In this document: piece by piece, positions 53,995 to 61,792 of the stretch | How positions within the stretch are numbered: position 1 is the stretch's first letter | How the letters are laid out: each line of letters starts with the position of its first letter | Assembly: GCF_029893805.1 (NCBI RefSeq) | Contig: NZ_JARXYP010000001.1 | Location: 186,001 to 250,000, forward strand | Reading direction: 5' to 3' | Origin: Streptomyces sp. SAI-135 | GTDB lineage: Bacteria > Actinomycetota > Actinomycetes > Streptomycetales > Streptomycetaceae | DNA: 64,000 nt | Notes under the pieces: model-generated | Told to the model about the DNA's origin: nothing | What the model saw: the letters and a program-made list of their open reading frames with translations, nothing else | Databases searched by the model: none | Program-made: the position numbers and the translations under genes

Positions 53995-55341
53995 TCACCC
54001 TCCGGCCGGCTTCAGCTGTGCCGCCACGAAAGCCGCCAGCCGGTCGAGCCCGGTCTCGATCTCCTGCGGGGTCAGCGTGCTGCACGACAGTCTCAACTGG
54101 TGGCATCCGCCCTGGGAATCCGTGTAGAAGTGCCGCATGGGGGTCCACAACACGCCGTGCTCGCGGGCGGAACGTTCGAGCAGCGCGTCGTCGACGGTGA
54201 AGGGAAGCGTAAGGACCACGAAGAATCCACCGGTCGGTGTGTTCCAGCAGACCTGCGGGCCGTCGCTGCCGGAGAAACGGTCCCGCAGGCCGTCGAGCAG
54301 CAGGTCCAGGTTTCGACGGTAGACAGCGATCGGCCTCGCGTTGGCGCGGGCCAGGCTGAAGTCGTTCTCCAGGAGCTGTCCGGCCACGACCGCCTGCGTG
54401 AGCGGTGAGGTGTTCACCGTGACCATGCTCTTGATCTTCGCCAGCTCATCGGCGAAGAGGCCGGAGTCCCGGCCGTCCCCTGTCACTCGCTGATCGGCGA
54501 CGACGAAGCCGACCCGGGCACCGGGGAGCGTGGTCTTGGCAAAGGATTCGAGGTAGACCACGCGCTGTTCACGGTCGAGAGCCTTCAGCGTCGGCAGACG
54601 GTCGCCGCGCCCGGTGAAGAGGCCGTAGGGATTGTCTTCCACCAGCAGCAGGTCCTCCTCCCCTGCCACATCGAGCAGCCGTCGGCGCGTGGCGACGTCC
54701 AGAGTGATCCCGGTCGGGTTGGAGAAGTCGGGCACGACGTACAGGCACCGGGGGCGCAATCCCAAGCGCCGCGCACTGCGCACCTGGGACCTCAGATCGT
54801 CCAGGTCCACGCCCAGCGGCCCGGACGCCACCGGCAGCACCCTCATTCCGGCCAGCCGCGCCGCGCCGGTGAAGCCCATATACGTGGGGGACACGGCCAG
54901 CGCGACATCCCGCTCGTCCCGGCACAGGGCACGCACCACCAGGTACATGGCCTCCTGCGCCCCGACGGTGACCACGATCGACTCCGGGTCGACGACGATC
55001 CCCTCATCGGCCTCCAGGTACCGGGCGATCAGCTCGTGCATGATTCCCTTCGTACGCCCGTACTGGAAGAGTGCCCGCACGATCTGCTGTTCGCTGCGGC
55101 CCAGTTCGGTCGCCAGGAATTCCTGGTACCGATGCAGGTGGCCGACGAGGTCCCTCACATCGTAGAAGTCTTCGACCGGGCGTCCCGCGGCGAAGGAGAT
55201 GGCGTCGGGGTAGCGGCCGGCGACCTCGTTGAGGAAGGTGAGCGAGTCGAGGAGCGGTTCGCCCAGTGCGGTGTTCAGGTCGGAGATATCCACGTACCCA
55301 CTCTCCGGCGGCGGCGGCACGGCGTCATTGGTGATGACCAC
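53995..55341 (-). CDS. hpgT: 4-Hydroxyphenylglycine aminotransferase (HpgT)
   Basis: This fold type I PLP aminotransferase (448 residues) should convert 4-hydroxyphenylglyoxylate to 4-hydroxyphenylglycine, generally with tyrosine as amino donor, which regenerates 4-hydroxyphenylpyruvate. Visible motifs: RTKGIMHELIARYLEADEG, TVGAQEAMYLVVRALC, VVPDFSNPTG (Asn binding PLP), LLLVEDNPYG (Asp), and the Schiff-base Lys269 in LESFAKTTLPGARVGFV. GTG 55341 lies inside the 3' end of the prephenate dehydrogenase gene (17-bp overlap). Together with HmaS, Hmo and prephenate dehydrogenase it completes the Hpg pathway. A general MocR/2-aminoadipate aminotransferase would look similar; the context decides. 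Confidence 0.9.
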   Translation of the reverse strand: MVITNDAVPPPPESGYVDISDLNTALGEPLLDSLTFLNEVAGRYPDAISFAAGRPVEDFYDVRDLVGHLHRYQEFLATELGRSEQQIVRALFQYGRTKGIMHELIARYLEADEGIVVDPESIVVTVGAQEAMYLVVRALCRDERDVALAVSPTYMGFTGAARLAGMRVLPVASGPLGVDLDDLRSQVRSARRLGLRPRCLYVVPDFSNPTGITLDVATRRRLLDVAGEEDLLLVEDNPYGLFTGRGDRLPTLKALDREQRVVYLESFAKTTLPGARVGFVVADQRVTGDGRDSGLFADELAKIKSMVTVNTSPLTQAVVAGQLLENDFSLARANARPIAVYRRNLDLLLDGLRDRFSGSDGPQVCWNTPTGGFFVVLTLPFTVDDALLERSAREHGVLWTPMRHFYTDSQGGCHQLRLSCSTLTPQEIETGLDRLAAFVAAQLKPAGG

Positions 55342-56533
55342 CGTTACGTCTGTGGAGTTCGGTCAAGGGGCCGTACGCGTTCCAGCCGAGCGCTTGAAGG
55401 GCTTCGGGCAGCGTCGCGGAGGCGGCCGACGACACCTGCAGGCTGACCGTGCCGCTGGGCGTTCCCATGGCGTGGTCGAGCACGATGTCCTCGACGTTCA
55501 CCCCGGCCGCGCTCACATCCGCCAGCAGACGTGCCAGCGCGCCCGAGTTGTCCCCGACGACGACATGCACCTCCGCGAACGACTGGTGCGGTGAGCCGTG
55601 TTTGCCGGGGAGTCTCTCGTGTCCCGCACGCCCCCGGCCGAGGATGTCCAGCAGGGACACCGTGGCCTCCTCCCATGCCTGCGGGAGCATCGACGGGCAG
55701 GAGGAGGCCACGGCGAGCAGCGCGGACGTCACGCGCTGGAGATCCACGGCGATCTCGCCGAGCACGCCGGCGACGGCCCCGGCGTTGGAGACCAGGATGT
55801 CGGCCCAGAGCCGAGGGTCGCCCCCGGAGATCCTCACCACGTCCTGCAGGCCCTGGCCCACGAGCATCATCTCGGTCTGGCCCAGGTGCTCCAGGCGCGC
55901 GGCAGTCAGGGCGGAGATCAGATGCGGTGTGTGGGACACGAGGGCCATGGCCCGGTCGTGGGCGTCGGCCGCCATCACCACGGGCACGGCGCCGCACAGA
56001 GCGATCAGTTCCCGGACCAACCGTTCGGTCACCGCCGAGGTGGTCCGGGTGGGCGTGATGATCCACGGCCGCCCCTCGAAGAGGCCGGGCTTCGCGGCCC
56101 AGGGGCCCGAGCGCTCACGTCCGGCCATCGGGTGTCCGCCCAGATACGAGGACATGTCACACCCTGCGTCCGAACTGGCCTGTTCCACAGCCTCCTTGAC
56201 GCTGGAGACGTCGGTGTAGGCCCGCGCCGCTCCGGCGGCCTGCGCCGCGGCCAGCTCGGTCGCCATCTGGGCAGGTGGAACCGCGACAACGGCCAGGTCG
56301 ACGGGCCCGCGCGGCTGCTCCACCGTGCCGGCGCCGAGTGCTTGCGCGGCCAGGGCCGCAGAGGGGTCGGTATCCCGCAGGTGGACCTTCACGCCCTGGC
56401 TGCTGATGGCCAGTGCCACCGACGTCCCGATCAGTCCGGCCCCGATGACCAGCACCGTCGTGAGTCCCGCGGGAGGCGATGGCGTGCTCCCGTCCTGCGC
56501 GTCGCCGATGGCCAGGTTCGTGGCAGCCATCAC
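55325..56533 (-). CDS. pdh: Prephenate dehydrogenase with C-terminal ACT-like domain
   Basis: The 402-residue enzyme oxidatively decarboxylates prephenate to 4-hydroxyphenylpyruvate, providing the precursor for HmaS. Motifs: VLVIGAGLIGTSVALAI (Rossmann), DLAVVAVPP, YTDVSSVKEAV, YLGGHPMAGRERSGP (catalytic His region), and ALVSHTPHLISALTA. A C-terminal regulatory region (EVHVVVGDNSGALARLLADVSAAGVNVEDIVLDH) resembles an ACT domain, which in other enzymes mediates tyrosine feedback. The GTG/ATG start overlaps the P450 stop by 4 bp. A dedicated copy in an Hpg cluster increases precursor supply independently of primary metabolism. Confidence 0.92.
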   Translation of the reverse strand: MMAATNLAIGDAQDGSTPSPPAGLTTVLVIGAGLIGTSVALAISSQGVKVHLRDTDPSAALAAQALGAGTVEQPRGPVDLAVVAVPPAQMATELAAAQAAGAARAYTDVSSVKEAVEQASSDAGCDMSSYLGGHPMAGRERSGPWAAKPGLFEGRPWIITPTRTTSAVTERLVRELIALCGAVPVVMAADAHDRAMALVSHTPHLISALTAARLEHLGQTEMMLVGQGLQDVVRISGGDPRLWADILVSNAGAVAGVLGEIAVDLQRVTSALLAVASSCPSMLPQAWEEATVSLLDILGRGRAGHERLPGKHGSPHQSFAEVHVVVGDNSGALARLLADVSAAGVNVEDIVLDHAMGTPSGTVSLQVSSAASATLPEALQALGWNAYGPLTELHRRNGGHHQ

Positions 56534-57775
56534 CGTTCCAGCGCTTTGGGACGGCCGGTGAGCGCCAGCGGGAGGCTGCTGTAGCCGCGCAGGAACGTCG
56601 AGTACACCGCTTGGGGCTCGCCGGTCTGCTCGATCGAGTCGACGGTGTTGACCAGTGTGTTCAGCACCGCGGTGATCTCGGCGCGGCCGAGGTAGGCGCC
56701 GAGGCAGTAGTGCGGTCCGTGGCCGAGTGACAGGTGCTTGTTGGGTTTACGGGCGAGGTCGAAGTCGCCGGGGACGGGAAACACCGACTCGTCGCGGTTG
56801 GCAGCGATGGTCCACGCCGTGACCAGATCTCCGGCCCGGATCAGCTGACCGCCGAGATGGACGTCGGCCCTGGCGGTGCGTCCGATGTGCATGACCGGAG
56901 TCGACCAGCGCAGGATTTCGTCGATCGCGGTCGACTGCGAGACACGGGCTTCCTTGAGCGCCCGCCACTGCTCAGGTCGTCGGGCGAACTCCAGCAGGGC
57001 GCTGACCATCGCCAGCCGACTGGTGTGGTCACCGGCGAGGATGAAGCCGTAAATATTGACGATCACTTCGTCGTCCGTGAGCGGTTCACCGTCGACGAGG
57101 CAGTTCACCATGACACTTACCAGGTCGTCCTGCGGATCGGCCCTTCGCTGCTCCATCAACTGCATGCAGTGCAACAGCAGTTCGTTGCGTGCGAGCCAGG
57201 CGTCCTCCTCTGTCTGGCCGACCTCGTCGGAGCTGAGCGCGTCGCGGCTCAGCTCCAGCAGCCGTTCGTGGTCTTCCGGCGGAAAGCCGAGCAGATCGCA
57301 GATGGTGCCGATGGGAATCGGCTCGGCGACCTCCTTGGCGAAGTCGAATTCGCCGATCCCGATCTTCGCCCCGATCAGGTGGTCCGTTCGCTCCTGGAGG
57401 CGGTCGGCGATCAGCGCGCGAATGCGGGGCGTGAACGCCTTGAGGAAATTGGTCCGCAGGGCTTTGTGCCGTGGGTTGTCGGTGAGTGCGAGTATCTTGG
57501 CCGGCCGCCGGATCGCCGCCGGCCTTCAGTAGCGAGGGCAGCATGTTTCCAGGAACGGAGCTGAACCGGTCGTCGCTGAACAGCGACACCACGTCCGCAT
57601 ACCGTGACAGCACCCAGAACGCCGGACCGAACGACGTCTTCGGGTGACGCCAGACGGGTCGTTCGGCACGTATCCGCCGCCATGTCTCGTCCATGTCGAG
57701 CCGTACGAACGTCGCGGGGTCGGCAAGGTTGACCTCACTCAGGTCAGCCGGGACCCCTGTCTGCGTCACGGTCAC
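56530..57775 (-). pseudogene. Cytochrome P450, apparent single-base frameshift
   Basis: GTG 57775 overlaps the A-T-TE stop by 4 bp. The first 90 residues (TFVRLDMDETWRRIRAERPVW and VLSRYADVVSLFSDDRFSS) are a P450 N-terminus. Between about 57501 and 57525 one extra base in a GC-rich tract shifts the frame; the other frame continues KILALTDNPRHKALR and runs to 56530. It includes FILAGDHTSR (I-helix), AIDEILRW (ExxR) and LGHGPHYCLG (haem Cys). Corrected length is about 414 residues. Position beside an A-T-TE protein and MbtH resembles P450s that hydroxylate carrier-bound amino acids, so oxidation of an aminoacyl-thioester is inferred. The rest of the operon is intact, which makes a sequence error plausible; otherwise the enzyme is lost. 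Confidence 0.8.
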
Positions 57776-60369
57776 GACGAGATCTCCTTCAGGGACTTGG
57801 TGAGCATGGGGCCGATGACCGAGAGGGCCTGCGGGGTCATCATGCGCAGATGGTCGACGGGAGCGACCTGTCGGTCGATCCGGCCGGTCACATAGGGTTT
57901 CCAGTAGTCGGCGAGCCCTGAGGGCTCGCCGTCCGCGCCGGTCGCCTCGACGAAGAGCAGGTCGCCGTCGAAAGCGGCGGGCGTGGCCCCCGCGTTGAGC
58001 GTGAGGTTGTTCGACGTGATCTCCAGGACCGCCGCGACGGTGCGCTCGTCGAGACTGCTGATGATTCCCGGGCGTTCCCGGAGGATCTCCAGTACCCGCG
58101 ATGGCGGGAGGGGCCCGTCACCGGCTTCCAGCCGGAAGGAGTCGATCCCGTCAAAGGCCAGTGTCAGCAGCTCACGTGAGGTGACAGCGCGGTGTGTGCC
58201 ATGCAGCCGGTCATAGCGGGAGTCCAGGACGCCGAGGAAGGCCACGTCCTCGCCCTGCTCCTGCAGTCGGACCGCAAGAGAGTGGGCGACTGTCCCGCCG
58301 AAGGACCAGCCGGCCAAGTGGTACGGTCCGGTGGCCTGGATCCTGCGGATCTGGCCAAGGTAGTCCTCGGTCATCTCGGCCAGTGTCGAAGGCAGCTTCG
58401 CTCCCCCCGCCAGACCTCGGGCCTGCAACCCGTACACCGGGTGATCGCCGGGTATATACCGCAGCAGGCCCGAATAGCACCATGCCGTGCCGCTGCCCGG
58501 ATGCACGCAGAACAGCGGTGCGCGGCTGCCCGCGGAGCGGAGCGTGAGTACGGGACCCAGGGCCCTTTCGCTGTCCTGCCCGCCGTCGAAGAGCAGCCTG
58601 GCGAGCCCTGCGGCCGTCGGCGCGTCGAGCAGGCTGCGCATGGACAGCCGGACGCCCAGGACGGCGCGGATGTGACTCACCAGCCGGGTCGCAAGCAGGG
58701 AGTGCCCGCCGAGGTCGAAGAAGCTGTCGTCGATGCCGACCCGCTCGGCGCCCAGCACCTCGGCGAACAGCGTGCACAGGATCTGTTCCTGAGCGGTACG
58801 CGGGCCACGGTACAGAGCGGGACCTTCGAAAATGGGTTCGGGCAGGGCCCGGTAGTCCAGTTTGCCGTTGGGAGTCAGCGGGAGCTCATCGATCCTGACG
58901 AAGACCGAGGGCACCATGTACTCGGGCAGCTTCGCGGCGAGGAAGTCGCGAAGACCGGTGCTGTCGGATGTGGTTCGTCCCACCACATAGGCGACGAGCC
59001 GTTTGTCGCCGGGACTCACCTCACGGGCGACCACGGCGACATCGGAAAGATCCGGATGGGACGCGAGCACCGACTCGATCTCGGGCAGCTCGACCCGGAA
59101 ACCACGGATCTTCACCTGGTCGTCCAACCGGCCAAGGAACTCCAGCGTCCCGTCGGCGGACGAGCGGGCCATGTCTCCCGTGCGGTACATCCGTGAGCCC
59201 GGCGGCCCGAAGGGATCGGGCACGAACCGCTCGGCGGTCAGAGCCGACCGGCCGTGATAGCCACGTGCCACTCCTGCCCCGGCGATGTACAACTCGCCGG
59301 CCGTGCCGGCGTCCACCACGGCGAGCTTCGCGTCCAGGATGTACACCCGAACGCCGTCGAGGGGCAGCCCGATAGGGACGCTCGCTCCGACAGCTTCGGC
59401 AGAGTTCAGCTTGTGGTGGGTCGCGAACAGCGTGGTCTCCGTCGGGCCGTACATCGCCCGTACCGCAGTGTTCGGGCAGTGCTCGAGCACCTTGCGCACC
59501 GCTGCCGGGGAGACGACGTCACCGCCGGTCAGGACCTCGCGCAGACCGGCAAACACTTCGGGTGCCGCTTCGGCCACCACCCGGAACAATCCGGCGGTCA
59601 CGTGAAGTCCGGTGATCCGCTCAGCAGCCAGGGTCTGTGCGAGCGTCGCGGCGTCGAGGCCGGTGGTCGCGGCGATGACGGTGGTGCCGCCGTGCAGCAG
59701 TGGCACCCACGCCTCGTAGGTGAAGACGTCAAAGGCATAGGGGGCGATCATCAGCACGCGGTCCCGGTGCCCCGTGGCGAACAACGGGTCCGTCGCAAGC
59801 GCGACAACATCCCCGTGCGTCACCCCGACTCCCTTGGGCAAGCCCGTGGAACCGGACGTGAACATGATGTATGCCAGCCGGTCCGGATGGCTCGCCACCG
59901 CCGGATCGGTCGCCGGCAGTCCGTCCACATGCGGGTCGTCGTCGACGACGACCGTGGTGTGACGGCCGGCGGGCAGAGGTGATGCGCTCGTGGCCCGGTC
60001 GGTCAGCAACACCGGCACCCCGCTCGTGCGCAGGATCCATTCCATGCGTTCCCGAGGGAAACCGCTGTGCAGCGGCAGATACACGCCCCCCGCCTTGAGC
60101 ACGGCCAGAATCGCGACCACGACATCCGTGGTTCGCTCCGTTAGGATCGCCACCGGCGTCTCCGGCACGACCCCGAGCCGGAGCAGCCGATGGGCCAGTC
60201 GGTTGGCCGCCTGATCCACTTCCTGGTAAGTCAGTTCCCGGCCCGCCGAGCGAACGGCTACGTCATCCGGTGACCGGGCCGCCTGGGCCGCGAAAGCCTC
60301 GTGCACCGATTTCGCGTGTTCCGCAGCCGGTGGTGCTGCAAGCAGAGAAGTCATCACATGGCCACCCAT
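57772..60369 (-). CDS. Stand-alone NRPS with A-T-TE domains
   Basis: The 865-residue protein has an adenylation domain (about 20-510; MFTSGSTGLPKG, YGPTETT, YRTGD and NGKLDYR with the A10 Lys), a carrier domain (about 525-595; Ser557 in LGGHSL) and a thioesterase (about 610-865; Ser689 in AGWSFGG and His840 in VDHLRMM). There is no condensation domain. The hand-read specificity code is about D-V-Y-G-L-G-M-L-F-K, sharing D, L-G, L and K with Hpg codes such as DIFHLGLLCK. Hpg or a similar aromatic amino acid is thus a tentative substrate. The adjacent P450 and MbtH suggest loading, oxidation and release of a modified amino acid, as in the NikP1/NikQ or NovH/NovI arrangement. It heads the minus-strand operon; start could also be ATG 60354. 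Confidence 0.9.
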   Translation of the reverse strand: MGGHVMTSLLAAPPAAEHAKSVHEAFAAQAARSPDDVAVRSAGRELTYQEVDQAANRLAHRLLRLGVVPETPVAILTERTTDVVVAILAVLKAGGVYLPLHSGFPRERMEWILRTSGVPVLLTDRATSASPLPAGRHTTVVVDDDPHVDGLPATDPAVASHPDRLAYIMFTSGSTGLPKGVGVTHGDVVALATDPLFATGHRDRVLMIAPYAFDVFTYEAWVPLLHGGTTVIAATTGLDAATLAQTLAAERITGLHVTAGLFRVVAEAAPEVFAGLREVLTGGDVVSPAAVRKVLEHCPNTAVRAMYGPTETTLFATHHKLNSAEAVGASVPIGLPLDGVRVYILDAKLAVVDAGTAGELYIAGAGVARGYHGRSALTAERFVPDPFGPPGSRMYRTGDMARSSADGTLEFLGRLDDQVKIRGFRVELPEIESVLASHPDLSDVAVVAREVSPGDKRLVAYVVGRTTSDSTGLRDFLAAKLPEYMVPSVFVRIDELPLTPNGKLDYRALPEPIFEGPALYRGPRTAQEQILCTLFAEVLGAERVGIDDSFFDLGGHSLLATRLVSHIRAVLGVRLSMRSLLDAPTAAGLARLLFDGGQDSERALGPVLTLRSAGSRAPLFCVHPGSGTAWCYSGLLRYIPGDHPVYGLQARGLAGGAKLPSTLAEMTEDYLGQIRRIQATGPYHLAGWSFGGTVAHSLAVRLQEQGEDVAFLGVLDSRYDRLHGTHRAVTSRELLTLAFDGIDSFRLEAGDGPLPPSRVLEILRERPGIISSLDERTVAAVLEITSNNLTLNAGATPAAFDGDLLFVEATGADGEPSGLADYWKPYVTGRIDRQVAPVDHLRMMTPQALSVIGPMLTKSLKEISS

Positions 60370-60440
60370 CTGTGGTCGTTCAGCAAGCGTTTCCAGGGTG
60401 TTGGGCCCGGACTGCGCGTGTCATCCGCGAAAACCGCATG

Positions 60441-60471
60441 GTTACGTCGCCCCGGTTGTATCCGGCGTAAC
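60441..60471. promoter_or_regulatory. Palindrome in the divergent promoter region of the NRPS operon and mbtH
   Basis: GTTACG at 60441-60446 and CGTAAC at 60466-60471 form an inverted repeat spaced by 19 bp, with two further complementary inner pairs. It lies between the A-T-TE start (60369) and the mbtH start (60561), so it could bind a regulator controlling both directions. The regulator is not known. Confidence 0.4.
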
Positions 60472-60560
60472 TGCGGTCATTGCCGATGTTCGAGGTGCGC
60501 GACGTCGGGGACGTTGGTGCCACCGACGCTCCTGTGCCTACCGAATGGGAGAAGCCCGCA

Positions 60561-60776
60561 GTGAATCCGTTTGACGATCCGGACGCCATGTTCCTGGTGC
60601 TCGTGAACGACGAGGGGCAGCACTCGCTATGGCCCGACCTCCGCGAGGTGCCGGCAGGCTGGCACGTGGCGCACGAGAAGGACTCGCGGGACGCATGCCT
60701 GACATACGTCGAGCAGAACTGGACCGACATGAGGCCCACGAGCCTGGTCACCGCAATGGAGAAGTCCGGATCATGA
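60561..60776 (+). CDS. mbtH: MbtH-family protein
   Basis: GTG 60561 with GGGAGAAG 6 bp upstream gives 71 residues, the normal family length; the longer frame from 60480 was rejected. Hallmarks are NPFDDPDAMFLVLVNDEGQHSLWP and VPAGWHVAHEKDSRDACLTYVEQNWTDMRP, with the conserved Trp residues. MbtH proteins bind the N-terminal subdomain of adenylation domains and are often needed for their solubility and activity, so it probably serves the A domains of this cluster. It is divergent from the A-T-TE gene and overlaps the O-methyltransferase gene by 4 bp (ATGA). Confidence 0.95.
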   Translation: MNPFDDPDAMFLVLVNDEGQHSLWPDLREVPAGWHVAHEKDSRDACLTYVEQNWTDMRPTSLVTAMEKSGS

Positions 60777-61792
60777 CCGATACACATACGCCTGCGGCGC
60801 TCCTCGACGACTTCCTGACCCTGGCGGACGACAGCTGTGTGGCCGTGCTGCCACACGTACTGCGGATCACGGCCCAGCTCGGCATCGCCGAGGTCATCGC
60901 GGCAGGAATCTGCTCAGCGCAGAAGATCGCCGCAGAGACCGACACCGACCTCGCCGCCCTGCGCCGTCTCCTGCGGGCATTGGCGTCCGTAGGTGTGGTC
61001 GACGAAGAGCGACCGGGTCTCTTCCGGCTGACCGCGGCCGGGCACCGGCTGCGGGCCGACGCCGAGAACAGTGTCCGCGAGTCGATACTGAACACCGATT
61101 CACAGCGCGCCTGGCTCGGTGCCCTGGAGACCTTCCGCACCGGACGGCCTGTCTTCGACAACACCCACGGCGCGGAATTCTTCGAGCACAAGGACGCCGA
61201 CATGCAGGCGAATCGTGCCTTCCTTCGGCGGATGCGGGAGCGGGCGGGACGGTTGTACGGGCAGTTCGTCACCGTGCCCGACTGGTCGCAGTCCGAGACT
61301 GTCATGGACATCGGTGGCGGCGACGGCTTCGTCATCGATCGCGTACTGCGGGAAGCAGGACACCTCAAGGGCATTCTCTTCGACCGGCCCCCGGTCGTCG
61401 ATGGGGTCAGGGAATACCCGCACTTGGTCGCGCTGGGCGAGCGAGTCCGGCTGGAAGGGGGCGACTTCTTCGAAGGGCTGCCGGAGGGGGCGGACACGCA
61501 CTTGCTCTGCGGTGTGCTGCATGACTGGACCGACGAACAGGTACTCACGATCCTCAGCAACAGCAGGGCCGCACTGCGTCAGGGAGGGAGGCTCATCATC
61601 ATTGACATGGTTCTGCCTCCCGACAACCGGTGGCATCCAAGCATCTGGAGCGACATCTCCATGATGGTGCTCATGAACGGCCGAGAGCGCACGGAGACCG
61701 ACTTCGAGAACCTGCTGCGGCAAGCCGGCTTCGCGATGTCCTCGGTGACCCCTGTCCCCCATTCCTACTTCTCGCTGGTCGAAGCCAAGTGA
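60773..61792 (+). CDS. SAM-dependent O-methyltransferase (COMT/acetylserotonin type)
   Basis: The 339-residue enzyme has an N-terminal winged-helix dimerisation domain (AQLGIAEVIAAGICSAQKIAAETDTDLAALRRLLRALASVGVV) and a class I methyltransferase domain with VMDIGGGDGFVIDRVL (motif I), the LFDRPPVV acidic loop, LLCGVLHDWTDEQ with the catalytic-His position, and GGRLIIIDMVLPP. Such enzymes methylate phenolic or enolic hydroxyls in secondary metabolites. Methylation of an Hpg phenol or of a beta-keto enol formed by the PKS is plausible, but unproven. ATG 60773 overlaps the mbtH stop and its own stop overlaps the regulator start. Confidence 0.92.
   Translation: MTDTHTPAALLDDFLTLADDSCVAVLPHVLRITAQLGIAEVIAAGICSAQKIAAETDTDLAALRRLLRALASVGVVDEERPGLFRLTAAGHRLRADAENSVRESILNTDSQRAWLGALETFRTGRPVFDNTHGAEFFEHKDADMQANRAFLRRMRERAGRLYGQFVTVPDWSQSETVMDIGGGDGFVIDRVLREAGHLKGILFDRPPVVDGVREYPHLVALGERVRLEGGDFFEGLPEGADTHLLCGVLHDWTDEQVLTILSNSRAALRQGGRLIIIDMVLPPDNRWHPSIWSDISMMVLMNGRERTETDFENLLRQAGFAMSSVTPVPHSYFSLVEAK

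Noticed and set aside
52185..54200. 671-codon plus-strand frame across the dehydrogenase gene
   Set aside because: Antisense shadow without motifs; the minus strand encodes a clear flavoprotein and HpgT.
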